Below, piece after piece: positions 54,601 to 64,000 of a DNA stretch of 64,000 bases. The stretch is from Gibbula magus (Eukaryota; Mollusca; Gastropoda; Trochida; Trochidae), in contig OW388297.1 of NCBI GenBank assembly GCA_936450465.1, positions 56,536,989-56,600,988 of the forward strand, in the 5' to 3' direction. The translations under genes and the position numbers were made by a program. Every line of letters begins with the position of its first letter. Position 1 is the first letter of the stretch. The notes under the pieces are model-generated. The model was given only the letters and a program-made list of their open reading frames with translations, searched no databases and was not told where the DNA came from.

Positions 54601-56422
54601 TCTCGAGACCTTTTGGAACTGGAGAAGAAGATGAAAATAGGTTTTTAAGGATGTGACCCCTGTGACCCCATTTGGGGTCATGGGGTCACGAAATCTACAA
54701 TTTAGAATCCCCATTAGCCAAGGAGTCTGCACACAACTTTTCAGCTCTCTCAACCTTTAGGAACTGGAGAAGAAGATGAAAAAAAGTTTTTAAGGATGTG
54801 ACCCCTGTGACCCCATTTGGGGTCATGGGGTCGTAAACTCTACAATTTAGAATCCACATTGGCCAAGGAGTCTGCACACAACATTTCAGCTCTCTAGACC
54901 TTTTGGAACTGGAGAAGAAGATGAAAATAGGTTTTTAAGGATGTGACCCCTGTGACCCCATTTGGGGTCATGGGGTCACGAAATCTACAATTTAGAATCC
55001 CCATTAGCCAAGGAGTCTGCACACAACTTTTCAGCTCTCTAGACCTTTTGGAACTGGAGAAGAAGATGAAAATAGGTTTTTAAGGATGTGACCCCTGTGA
55101 CCCCATTTGGGGTCACAGGGTCACGAAATCTACAAATTAGAATCCCCATTAGCCAAGGAGTCTGCACACCACTTTCAGCTCTCTAGACCTTTTGGAACTG
55201 GAGAAGAAGATGAAAATAGGTTTTAAAGGATGTGACCCCTGTGACCCCATTTGGGGTCATTGGATCACGAAATCTACAATTTAGAATCCACATTGGCCAA
55301 GGAGTCTGCACACAACATTTCAGCTCTCTAGACCTTTGGGAACTTGAGAAGAAGATGAAAATAGGTTTTTAAGGATATGACCCCTGTGACCCCATTTGGG
55401 GTCATGGGGTCACGAAATCTACAATTTAGAATCCCCATTAGCCAAGGAGTCTGCACACAACTTTTCAGCTCTCTAGACCTTTTGGAAATAGAGAAGAAGA
55501 TGAAAATAGGTTTTTAAGGTTGTGACCCCTATGACCCCATTTGGGGTCATGGGGTCACGAAATCTACAATTTAGAATCCCCATTAGCCAAGGAGTCTGCA
55601 CATAAAATTTCAGCTCTGTGGAGTTATTGGTTCTGGAGAAGAAGTCGAAAAAGCGAAAAGTTTACGGACGGATGGACGGACGGATGGACGGATGGACGGA
55701 CGGATGGACGGACGGACGCCGGACGCCATGCCATGCCATAAGCCCATCGGGCCTTTCAGGCCTGATGAGCTAATAAAAACGAAAAAACATAGAAAATTCA
55801 TTCAAAGTTTCGAGTGTGAATTAGCCATTTGTGTACGGGTGTCGCTACTTGAATTTGTATTGAACGCCCGTATATAGTCCTTATTCGCCATGTAGATGCG
55901 GTATATTTTGTAAAAACGATACCGGAATCGCCGCCTGGAAATTCCGCCAGCAGAGCTAGTTAGTGCCAAAGCCCAAACTACTGCTGCGAGCTGCAAGCCT
56001 GTAAATTCCGCCACAGGGGCTAAAAATGGTAAAATATATATACGCAACGTAAGGGTTAAAATGGCTGCCATGCAATTTTTGCTTTATACGCAATATCGTT
56101 ATTACCACTACGGATAATTGGTTTGTGTAATTGGATGTTTTATTCTCTACAGAAAAAATAAAAGATATAAACTATCATTATAAATGGGAAATTTGAAAAA
56201 ATAAAAATTACTTCCCCTTTAAACTTACAAAAGTAGAATTGAAAGAGAATAACTGCATGAGTTGTAAAGAACAGATTACAAAGTATCCTTACCGATATGA
56301 TCAAGCATAAGGAAGGGGTCACATTGCTGCACAACTCCTCCGATAACACGCCTCACAAGAAACCCTCCCCCCTCTCGCTGTAACTTTGGTGTGGCTATCT
56401 TTACAACAGTCCTGTGAGCCAT
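48638..56422 (-). CDS. PIR: Pirin (complete, 8 coding exons)
   Basis: Cupin-fold iron protein; the animal form is a nuclear redox-sensitive transcription cofactor, and family members also show quercetin dioxygenase activity. Coding exons: 56293-56422, 51932-52054, 51124-51260, 50828-50936, 50554-50682, 49540-49635, 49076-49170, 48638-48751; phases join to 933 nt, 310 aa plus TGA. Metal ligands are visible: HPHRG (H59, H61) and VVHSE (H103, E105), equivalent to the His-His-His-Glu set of pirin. Also visible are VQWMTAGSG (residues 92-100), GFQLWVNLP, and GPFVMNT in the C-terminal cupin. The C-terminal tail after [15 protein letters not shown] is longer and more Gln/Ala/Lys-rich than the vertebrate ending. 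A strong splice acceptor at 56447-56448 lies 24 nt upstream of the ATG, so the first exon is probably non-coding and further right. Intron 1 (4.2 kb) holds nested transposons. Head to head with AGMO. Confidence 0.95.
49738..50066 (-). repeat. tRNA-derived SINE with LINE-type tail (pirin intron)
   Basis: On the minus strand: GCACAGTGGTGTAGTGGTTA, GGTTCGAATCCC (box B), CCTTGGGCAAGACACTTC, ending GATTTAGCGCAATATAAATA and an ATTATTGTTATTATT tail, as in SINEs that borrow an L2/CR1-type LINE end. Between pirin exons 5 and 6. Confidence 0.82.
51440..51540 (-). mobile_element. MITE of the CAGTGGCGGATCCAG family, fragment (pirin intron)
   Basis: On the minus strand: CAGTGGTGGATCAAGAG followed by a C-rich run; the other end is missing. 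Confidence 0.55.
51578..51806. mobile_element. Inverted-repeat MITE (pirin intron)
   Basis: TACCGTATACCAGAAAAATT at the left, TTTCCCGGTATACGGT at the right; CACGAAAAT recurs inside. Confidence 0.6.
52750..56059. mobile_element. piggyBac-like TTAA element (TTAACCCTTA ... TAAGGGTTAA), nested
   Basis: Ends TTAACCCTTAACATGCGGG and ACGCAACGTAAGGGTTAA: CCCTTA/TAAGGG inverted tips with duplicated TTAA, typical of piggyBac-type transposons. No transposase was recognised in its 3.3 kb; GC-richer end segments (52755-53230 and 55920-56050) flank an AT-rich middle. It contains the satellite element 53955-55772. Confidence 0.8.
53955..55772. mobile_element. 145-bp satellite element with hairpin ends, long copy
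   Basis: Left end GAGCCATGGGCTCTGTAGCTC (a hairpin), right end GCCCATCGGGCC then CAGGCCTGATGAGCTA; the outer TAGCTCATCA and TGATGAGCTA are inverted copies. Between them are about 11 tandem units; ATGTGACCCC recurs at 54361, 54506, 54651, 54796, 54941, 55086, 55230, 55375 and 55520, i.e. every 144-145 bp. A GGACGGATGGAC simple repeat (55665-55720) precedes the right end. This resembles molluscan pearl/Helentron-associated elements (satellite core, hairpin ends), but that link is inference. Confidence 0.85.
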
Positions 56423-57628
56423 AGCTGCTGAGTTCTGCTACAAACACTGTGAAATAGAAAGCATAAAACAAGATTTTAAACTTAAAAAAAGAAAACAGGA
56501 TTTTATGGATAACAACTTCTTTATTGTGTAGCAAAGTGCGTAATGTCGCTTACAACAATTATTTTAACTAACAATGCATATGGAATAAGTTCACATGGTT
56601 CGGAGTATATGCTCACTCCTTCATTAGTAAGAAGGAGGAACATTTATTAGCAAGGTTATTATATTTTACATAGAAACATCCATATGAAATGTTATGTGAT
56701 ATATTTTGGTAATAGGCGACTATAGAAGTTTCTTAAGAATTTTAAGGATGGGTCGTTTGCAAATTTAAACAGGATGGCTCCACTTTCAATTGATTGTCAT
56801 TTGGAGCCATAAATTCCTTCACTCTTCATCTAAATACAGCCCTACGTCTGCGGTCCTACCTACAGGTGTTTCTGATGAGGATCTATCATCATTCATTGAA
56901 AATTTGAACTTATGATCTCCAATAGTGGTTAAAACAAACACCATATTTATCTACTGAGAGTTGTAATATCATTTTGGAAAAGGTGATTACCTTTGATGAC
57001 TTCAAATGCAGTATAAATGGCAGTACGAAAGTTGAAGTAGTGTCCTTGGCCACTGTTTACATGGTTGGAGTAACCTCCCTTCCGAAAAGAATGAAGAGTC
57101 GCTCAGAACATTTACAAATATGATTTCGTTTTGTTGTATCATATTATAACCATATCTAAACATCTACGCAAATTTAATTCGAAGGTCTAAATAAATGACC
57201 AGTGATTACATGTGTACTTATTCCATATACATTGTTAGATAAAATTAATTGTTTTAAGCGACATTACGCACTTTGCTCCGGTGTCGAGGTTAAATGTTCT
57301 TCGAGAAAATAAATCATTCTTTGAGACCTTATTTAGTGATATATTTTTATTTCTTGGTATTTTATCGTTTATGGGGGTTAAGCAAATTATATGCAGTGTA
57401 TAGGCTATTATATAAGATAACAATCACGACATCTTTTTATAATTTGTTTCGAAAAAATGTCTTAGAGATAACTAAATATTCCACTAAACATGTACACAGA
57501 ACAGTTTGACATGCACCGTTTTATCGTCTGCTTGAACTTGTTGTTACTTGATTAGACAGTGATTAGATTGGTAGATATTGTTTTGACGGGATACTTTGGC
57601 CATTATTCATTTGTGTCATGTTGAAAGT
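56423..57628. promoter_or_regulatory. Divergent intergenic region of pirin and AGMO
   Basis: The interval between two opposed start codons. 56423-56446 is likely pirin 5' UTR of exon 2 (acceptor just beyond). 57278-57628 next to AGMO is AT-rich with no recognised core-promoter motif. The middle is the inverted-repeat element. Confidence 0.4.
56530..57277. mobile_element. 748-bp inverted-repeat element between pirin and AGMO
   Basis: AGCAAAGTGCGTAATGTCGC opens the left arm and its complement closes at 57277; the arms continue for about 70 bp (ATATGGAATAAGTNCACATG). No coding frame. It occupies most of the 1.2 kb between the two divergent start codons. Confidence 0.75.
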
Positions 57629-60600
57629 ATGGATGCAATGGCATCATTAACGAAGGTTCCATTATCAACAGGTATTCGACGTTTGTTTTATTTGGTAACT
57701 CCAAATGAAACATTGTTTGAGAAACCAGAGGATGTTCCCGGATACATAAGCGAGGTAAGATTGGGAGGAAAGTAAATATTTAGACATTCAGTAATATCTC
57801 ATAAAGTAGAAATTTATATTTTCACGATTGGCAAGTCATGGTATTCGACGATTAATAAATGTTAAATTTATTAGAAATTTTTTATATTATAAGATATTTT
57901 TTTTTACAATTGTTTAAATGTCAGGGCTATTTAGTAAATTAAAACATAATAAAAAGCCAAAAACAAAGTAAAATCAACATGTTTATCATTTGGCAGAGTA
58001 GTGAGTCATGCGCAAACTGAAAATGATAATAGAATTAGATAAATGAATAGCAATATGATATGCACAAATTTGCAGTTGAATATTTATAATTATTCCGTAA
58101 ATTAATTGTTATAGGCCTAATGGTTGAATGTTAAGAGATGTCAAGTTTGGATTTATAATGGATGAAAATTAATATATTAGGGTATAAAGTGAAATTATTA
58201 ATATATGGTTTATTGTGACTTAAGCCATAACTTACTATAGCTAAATTGAAGGACTAAACACTGTTTCTATAACCTAATAGGCTACTAACAACCGGGTGAA
58301 TTACATAAAGATCAAAAAAGAAAACTGATAAAAATGCCTCAAGTCAAAATGAAAAATGAAATAATTTTTATATTTGCCATATTATACATATATATGTATC
58401 TGGTATTTGCTTATATATATGGTGAGGCCTCTGACTGGCTCATATGTGCTGGGAGTCATAAGAGCTTGTGGTAGGGAGTCCCTGGACTCTGCAGGTCATT
58501 TTTGTAAATTTATCACTGGTCATGATGAATTATGGAGTGTTGTTGATAAGGTTAATGTGGAAAATTCAAGTAGATTGCTTGTCAGTGACATTGAAACTTA
58601 TTTTTAAAATGATTTTGATGGCTGGCAGGTGTTGGCTTAAAATATACAGGCACTGCTTTGCAAGCAACTAAACTTCCTAATTTTGGGATTTCAAAACTGT
58701 TTGCAGAAGATGATGGAAGGACTTATCTCGTTGTTGTAATAGTTTGGTTATATTGGTGCAATACAAATATTTCTAATAAAGTTCTTCATTTAATATTTCT
58801 GTAAATTTGAAACAAAGGTTATGATCACCTTGCATGCTTTGTTAAAAAACTCTATATTATAATGAACTTACATCTTACATCACATGGGATTTTTTAACAA
58901 ACAGTACATGTATACATACCAATAACAAATATATTTTTCAAAAAGTTTTCTTCATTTTTCAGGCAGCCCCATTCTTTATTGGATTTGTTATAATTGAGTT
59001 TATAATTTCTACAATTCGCCAAGATGACAAAAGGAAACTCAACGACAGCCTCACTTCAATGTCAGCAGGAATGTTCTCAAGACTGCCCAGGTTAGTTGTC
59101 ATAAAACTTTGTTTTACCAATCATTTGATACATGTTTGAAAGGAGACAACTATGATAATGTCATGAGTTATACATTGATCTAAATATTCTTACATCAATG
59201 CATTGACTGTTGATATTGATTAAAGAGAGTTCAGAAATAAATTTATCATTGTACACAACTATTTAACCATTATATTTAAAACTAAGAAATTACTCAATCA
59301 ATCAATCAATCAAATTACTCATGATAGATTGCAATTCAGATGCATCAATTCCACATTTTCTTTTAGTTTGCTGTTCAAATCTTCTCATATGGTTGCCTAC
59401 ATGTGGTTTAACAAACATTTCCAAGTCCTTGAGATGCCATGGGATTCTCACTATGCATGGTGGATTTGTTTTGTCGGTGTTGACTTGGGATATTATTGGT
59501 TCCACAGGTTAGCACATGGTAAGCTATTCTTGCTTTTGTATAAAGGGTAAATCACAGATGGATAAGTTAATGTCCCGAGATTGATACAGCAATTATGTTC
59601 AGGAGTGAAGGGCATAATCTGGAAAAAAAATTCATCGGGATCAAATCTCTTCTTTCTGTACAAAACAAGATTTTTTTAGGAAAAATATTTTGTAATACTT
59701 GTACATAAATCAATGGAATTTCCTCCCTGGATCATTCATGTCTTTGAATCATATACCTAGACATGCCAATGAATTGTTCATTTTATATAACTTTATATAA
59801 CAATCTTTGGGGGCAATCTAAGGATTGGTCATGATGAATGGCAAATGATAGGTGTACTGAATCAACCTAAAAACTCTCAACCTAATAAGCACATCCTTCT
59901 ACAAATGCAAGCAGATAGCTATTACAGCAGACACACCCTCTCTGAAGGAATTTCCTTAAATGTGCTAACCCTTTGAATACGTTTTGATGAAGGGCACTTT
60001 AAGGAGGGTCACAGTAATCAGATAATTTCTTCAACAACATGTAATGGATGAAGATTGATCAATGCATAAAATAAATTCATAGATCATAGACAACCCCTGG
60101 CTTCTTATCATGATATTGTATTATCAAAGTAATTTAGAATACAGTGAGCATATCAGCATTGGGCCAGGCAAACTTAATTATTTGGTTTACAGATTAATTT
60201 TTGGCAGAATGTCTAAATATAGAAGGCCAAAAAGTAACTTTTTCTAGGGATCAGGTATGCAAAACAGGCACAGATATTCTTATTTGTAATTTTTACTTCT
60301 AATTTTTTTTTTTCATCAGTAAAATCTGGCAACATTTTTAAATGGGAAGGAAAATTTGGTAACGCTTTTATTTTGGAGGGATTCTGGGTAGCATATTTTC
60401 CTCCAAAATTGTCAAAATCATGGTAGAAGAATCGGTCATTAAAACCAAATGAATTATTTGTTTTCACCTACCCGGTAAAATCATTTCTCTTGCAGAAGTG
60501 AATTTTATGTGGGCGGCCCACCAAGTTCACCACAGTTCTGAATACTACAACTTCTCTACAGCTCTCAGACAGTCAGTCTTACAACAGTACACTTCCTGGG

Positions 60601-63600
60601 TAGGAACATTCTCAGTGTTTATACTGCACATCACCCTGCAATATTTGAAGAAATAAATTGATTTACTTTGAAATGTGCCTTTGTCACTCAAACTTGAAGG
60701 TTAGCAGACAAACATACAGAAATATTTGATTCAAGACCTTAGACAGTACAATCTTAAAAAAAATTAAATTCACACCAGGATTATGATGGCTTACAGTGAC
60801 GGATCCAGGAATTTTTTTTTAAAGGGGGGTGTCCACCAATGGAAAAGGGGGGGGGGTTCCAAATTTTTCCCCCATACCCGCCCATCCAAAATTTTTGAAA
60901 GGGGGGGGTCCGGACCCCCTCGATCCCCCTCGACCCCCTCGACCCCTAAGGTCCTTCTAATTTGACTGGAGAGAAGGGGACAAGAGGTATAGCAGGCTTT
61001 AGAGGTTTCTGTTTATGGGAGAATCATAATTATACCCCCGCTACGACGTAGTCGGGGGTATATAGCGCTAAGTGTGTGCGTCCGTCCGTCTGTAATTGTT
61101 TCCAGAGCATATCTCCAAAACTAACTGACTTGGAAACATCAAATTGGTATGGAAGTAACCCATATGGTGCTGTTGTGCCTTTTAGGGGTCTCAACTCCTA
61201 GGTCTAAATTATTTTTTAAATTTTCACCAAAAACGGTACGATGTTTGGACTTTGTCTTCTTTCCGGAGCATATCTAAACAAGATGTGTTTGTTAAACACG
61301 GATGCCCCCGGATATACCAAAGTTATGGCCAAGGCTAAAGTTTCTGAATATTGTCCACTGCGGCAAGGTCAAGGTCACAAGGTCAAATATGATGACCTCA
61401 TCTGAAAGGTATCATCACAAGGTATGCACATGCCAAGTATGAAAGCCGTAGCTCTTAGCAATCTAAAGTTATGGCCAAGGTTAACGTTTTCTGAAGATGT
61501 CTACTGCGGCAAGGTCATGGTCAAGGTCACAAGGTCAAATATGATGACCTCATCTGAAGGTCTCATCATTAGGTATGCACATGCCAAGTATGAAAGCACC
61601 AGCCCTGAGTAATCCAAAGTTATGGCCAAGGTTATAGTTTTCCTGAAAATGTCAACTGCGGCAAAGTTAAGGTCACAAGGTCAAATATTATGACCTCATC
61701 TGAAAGGTCTCATCACAAGGTATGCACATGCCAAGTATGAAAGCCCTAGCTCTGAGCAATCTAAAGTTATGGCCAAGGTTAAAGTTTTCTGAAAATGTCA
61801 ATTGCGGCAAGGTCAAGGTCACAAGGTCAAATATGATGACCTCATCTGAAAGGTCTCATCACAAGGTATGCACATGCCAAGTATGAAAGCCCTAGCTCTG
61901 AGCAATCCAAAGTTATGGCCAAGGTTAAAGTTTTTGTGGACAAACACACGGACAGACGGACAGGTGAAAAACAATATACCCCCGGAATCTCCGTTTCGGG
62001 GGCATAAAAACAATTTGACTTGGAAACTTCAAATTTGGTATTGAAGTAACCCATATGGTGCTGTTGTGCCTTTTAGGGGTCTCAACTCCAAGGTCCAAAT
62101 TATTTTTTACATTTTACCAAAAACCGTCCGATTTTTGGACTTTGTCTTGTTTCCAGAGAATATTTATGCTGTATGAAGGCGATCAAACTACAGGCGGGGG
62201 TATGTGAGCAGCCCTCACTTTTGCCTTGTTTAAGCTTCTATTAATTCTGTTTTAGAATTTCTGTGCTCTTTGTGAGACATGGTTCCTTGAGTGAACTTGT
62301 ACAAGCCTCTGGTAGAGACAAAACAATAGAGGTCACCCTTCTTCTTCTTATAATTCTTTTCTCATATATTTCAGGTGTTCTATCTTCCATTAGCTCTTTT
62401 CATTCCTGCTCCAATCTTCATTCTGCATACCGAGCTCAACACTCTCTACCAGTTTTGGATTCATACGGAGGTAAGATATACTGGCCCCTAAAAGAAACAG
62501 TTAGTCTCTGAAATGAAAATGATATTTAGAAAGTCATGGCTAATTTTGACAATAAAGAGGACATAATTTAAATTCACCAGGAGCCATTGAAATCCCTTCA
62601 TTTTCAATCTTATATTAAAATTAACTTTCAAATTGATAACATTTCATTCCATTGATTATTAGAGGGGCTGGATGCATGATGACAGAGTATCTCTTCTTCA
62701 TAATTAAGATGAAACAGTAAATCATTTGATAACATGTAACTTAATTTATATCCATATTGGACATATTTTATAGTAAAAACAATAAAGCCATGACTTGCAT
62801 TTGGATTTCAATCCATTTTAGCTGTTGACTCTTAGCTGATATAGCTTAATATGAAGACAAATTCAAGACGTCACCCGCATTTTCTCAAAATATGATTCCA
62901 AATATCAGTCACTCAGGATTATTTTGACAATAAATTCAGTTTTTATCTATTCAACCTGTACATACAATCATATTTTGAATAAGTAGTGTATATAATTGTT
63001 TTGAGAAAACCTGTGAGGTTAAGTGTCTTTGAATATCCAGTATGTGAGATCGCTGGGACCTCTGGAGTTCATCTTGAATGCACCAAGTCACCACAGAGTT
63101 CATCATGGTCGCAACAGATACTGTATTGACAAGAACTATGCTGGCACTCTAATCATATGGGACAGGATTTTTGGTAGGTTTAACCATTAAGCGACCCCCA
63201 TGTCGGCAAAATCTGCCATATTGTTTTTTTTTGCAATTTGTGAAATGAATACATGCTATATTGTACCTAATTTTAAACATTTTAACAATAAAAGATATAC
63301 ACTGATAGAATATTCACAAAGTGACACATAACGTGTCATAAAACTAATATACAATTTGCTGTTATGCTATAGTGTACCGGTAGTTTTCCCCACTCGCAGC
63401 ACCGATAAATGGCTTCAGTTCTCATTGTTTTTATTTTTCAACAAGTCTGCGCTTGTCTTTACCAAGTTGTGAATATAAAGTCATCAAAATATAATCTTCA
63501 TTAATATCTTCCAATTTGACTCCAATGTTCTTTCCAGATATAATTCCATCTGTACTTATAAGATTATTTAGGATCATGTCGACATTGCAAAGTATGAGTT

Positions 63601-63702
63601 ATTTGATGGCATCTCTCTTCAGGAACATTTGCAGCTGAGGAGGAGGAAGTAGTGTATGGGTTGACTCATCCTGTTAACACCTTCGACCAGTTTGAAGTTC
63701 AG
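57629..63702 (+). CDS. AGMO: Alkylglycerol monooxygenase, N-terminal 273 codons (partial, runs off window)
   Basis: Tetrahydrobiopterin-dependent, di-iron, multi-pass ER enzyme that cleaves the ether bond of alkylglycerols (fatty acid hydroxylase superfamily, formerly TMEM195). Exons: 57629-57754, 58963-59090, 59367-59518, 60496-60599, 62375-62470, 63041-63173, 63623-63702; GT-AG and phase-consistent, ending in phase 0 at a donor, so the rest lies beyond 64000. The histidine clusters are complete: FHRLAHE (H131, H135, E136), HQVHHSSE (H144, H147, H148), FWIHTE (H200), SHHRVHHG (H219, H220, H223, H224). Also NDSLTSMSAGM (residues 70-80), VDLGYYWFHR, YCIDKNYAG and YGLTHPVNTF. Human AGMO is about 445 aa, so roughly 60 percent is here. 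Start chosen as the ATG at 57629; an out-of-frame ATG sits 11 nt upstream. Intron 4 carries a nested pair of repeat elements and a MITE. Confidence 0.95.
57755..58962. other. AGMO intron 1
   Basis: AT-rich; no element with recognisable ends. Confidence 0.5.
60795..60955. mobile_element. MITE of the CAGTGGCGGATCCAG family (AGMO intron 4)
   Basis: CAGTGACGGATCCAGGAATT, then G-rich runs and GGGGTCCGGACCCCC; right end decayed. Confidence 0.7.
61033..62203. repeat. Tandem element with TATACCCCCGC hairpin end, host of a nested relative (AGMO intron 4)
   Basis: Starts TATACCCCCGCTACGACG with the pairing GTAGTCGGGGGTATA, ends GGCGGGGGTATG. Two outer units (ACTTGGAAAC, TTAGGGGTCTCAACTCC) lie at 61120-61260 and 62015-62150, separated by 61272-62010. 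Confidence 0.72.
61272..62010. repeat. Nested tandem element, about 146-152-bp units
   Basis: Opens AACAAGATGTGTTTGTTAAA then GATGCCCCCGGATAT; four units with CTGCGGCAAGGTC at 61358, 61504, 61656 and 61802; closes with ACGGACAGACGGACAGG and the hairpin ATACCCCCGGAA / CGTTTCGGGGGCAT. Confidence 0.75.
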
Positions 63703-64000
63703 GTAAACTTAATAACTGTCATCAAATTCATGAGTTACCTTTACGCAAAATTCTCTCTATTTCTATACCTGAAAGGACAGCTTTTTATCACACGATCAAA
63801 CTTTATTGCAAATTTTACTTTTGAAATTGATTGAAAGTAATTTGGTCAAATGACAGATTATGTCCCTTTCTGTACAGTAAGATTATTCAATCCATCCAAA
63901 CCTTCCCAATCTAAGTCTACAACTTGAGAGAGAGGGAACAAGGGAAAGCAACGCTGCAAAGATTTATCTATTTGACTGACGTGTTTCGGTTCCTCGAGCC

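Larger units (their letters stand above)
52569..56222 (+). mobile_element. TTAA-flanked MITE (family GCTGTAGCAC), interrupted by a 3.3-kb TTAA element
   Basis: TTAAAGGGGCAGTAGCACGC at the left, ACTTCCCCTTTAA at the right. MITE sequence occupies 52569-52753 and 56056-56222. Joining the halves across one TTAA gives GTTCACATTAAAATG, exactly as in the copy at 28687. In pirin intron 1. Confidence 0.85.

Noticed and set aside
54550..54877. Repeated minus-strand frames across the 145-bp array
   Set aside because: Translations of a satellite; 145 is not a multiple of three, so frames do not persist along the array.

Overview
This is eukaryotic nuclear DNA, probably from a bivalve mollusc or another lophotrochozoan. 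The evidence is AT-rich sequence, GT-AG introns of 0.3-14 kb, intact animal single-copy genes split into short exons, tRNA-headed SINEs, DIRS-type retrotransposons and many non-autonomous DNA transposons. No bacterial operon, CRISPR array, rRNA gene or virus was seen. Species cannot be fixed from sequence alone.

Three host genes are supported exon by exon, with phases that join correctly. (1) A complete alkaline ceramidase gene (ACER3-like, minus strand, 10713-39857, 11 coding exons, 262 aa) fills the left half. Its introns hold most of the transposons. (2) A complete pirin gene (minus strand, 48638-56422, 8 coding exons, 310 aa). (3) The first 273 codons (7 exons) of alkylglycerol monooxygenase (AGMO, plus strand, 57629-63702), which continues past the right edge. 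Pirin and AGMO are head to head with 1.2 kb between start codons. A 748-bp inverted-repeat element fills most of that gap. One further orphan exon-like segment (9861-9914, minus) is unassigned. The three enzymes share no pathway; two act on lipids (ceramide, ether lipids).

Layout: 1-10700 is repeats: a satellite-type element cut by the window edge, TTAA-flanked MITEs, a SINE, a 28-bp satellite, a 10-bp-duplication foldback element, and a 2.04-kb unclassified inverted-repeat transposon with a repeated internal motif. 10713-39857 is ACER3 with two DIRS retrotransposons in its introns (13283-19146, broken; 31658-38297, nearly intact), both in the same orientation as the host gene. It also holds a hAT-like element inside a 37-bp minisatellite and a three-level nest at 28687-31038. 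39858-48637 is intergenic, with a C30-bearing MITE, a perfect 127-bp foldback, a SINE and piggyBac-like MITEs. 48638-56422 is pirin, whose first coding intron contains a MITE split by a 3.3-kb TTAA element that itself contains a 145-bp satellite element. 57629-64000 is AGMO.

The most informative material is the transposon archaeology. Exact target duplications and reconstructible empty sites order the insertions. The DIRS internal complementary regions carry the same private variants as their own element's termini.
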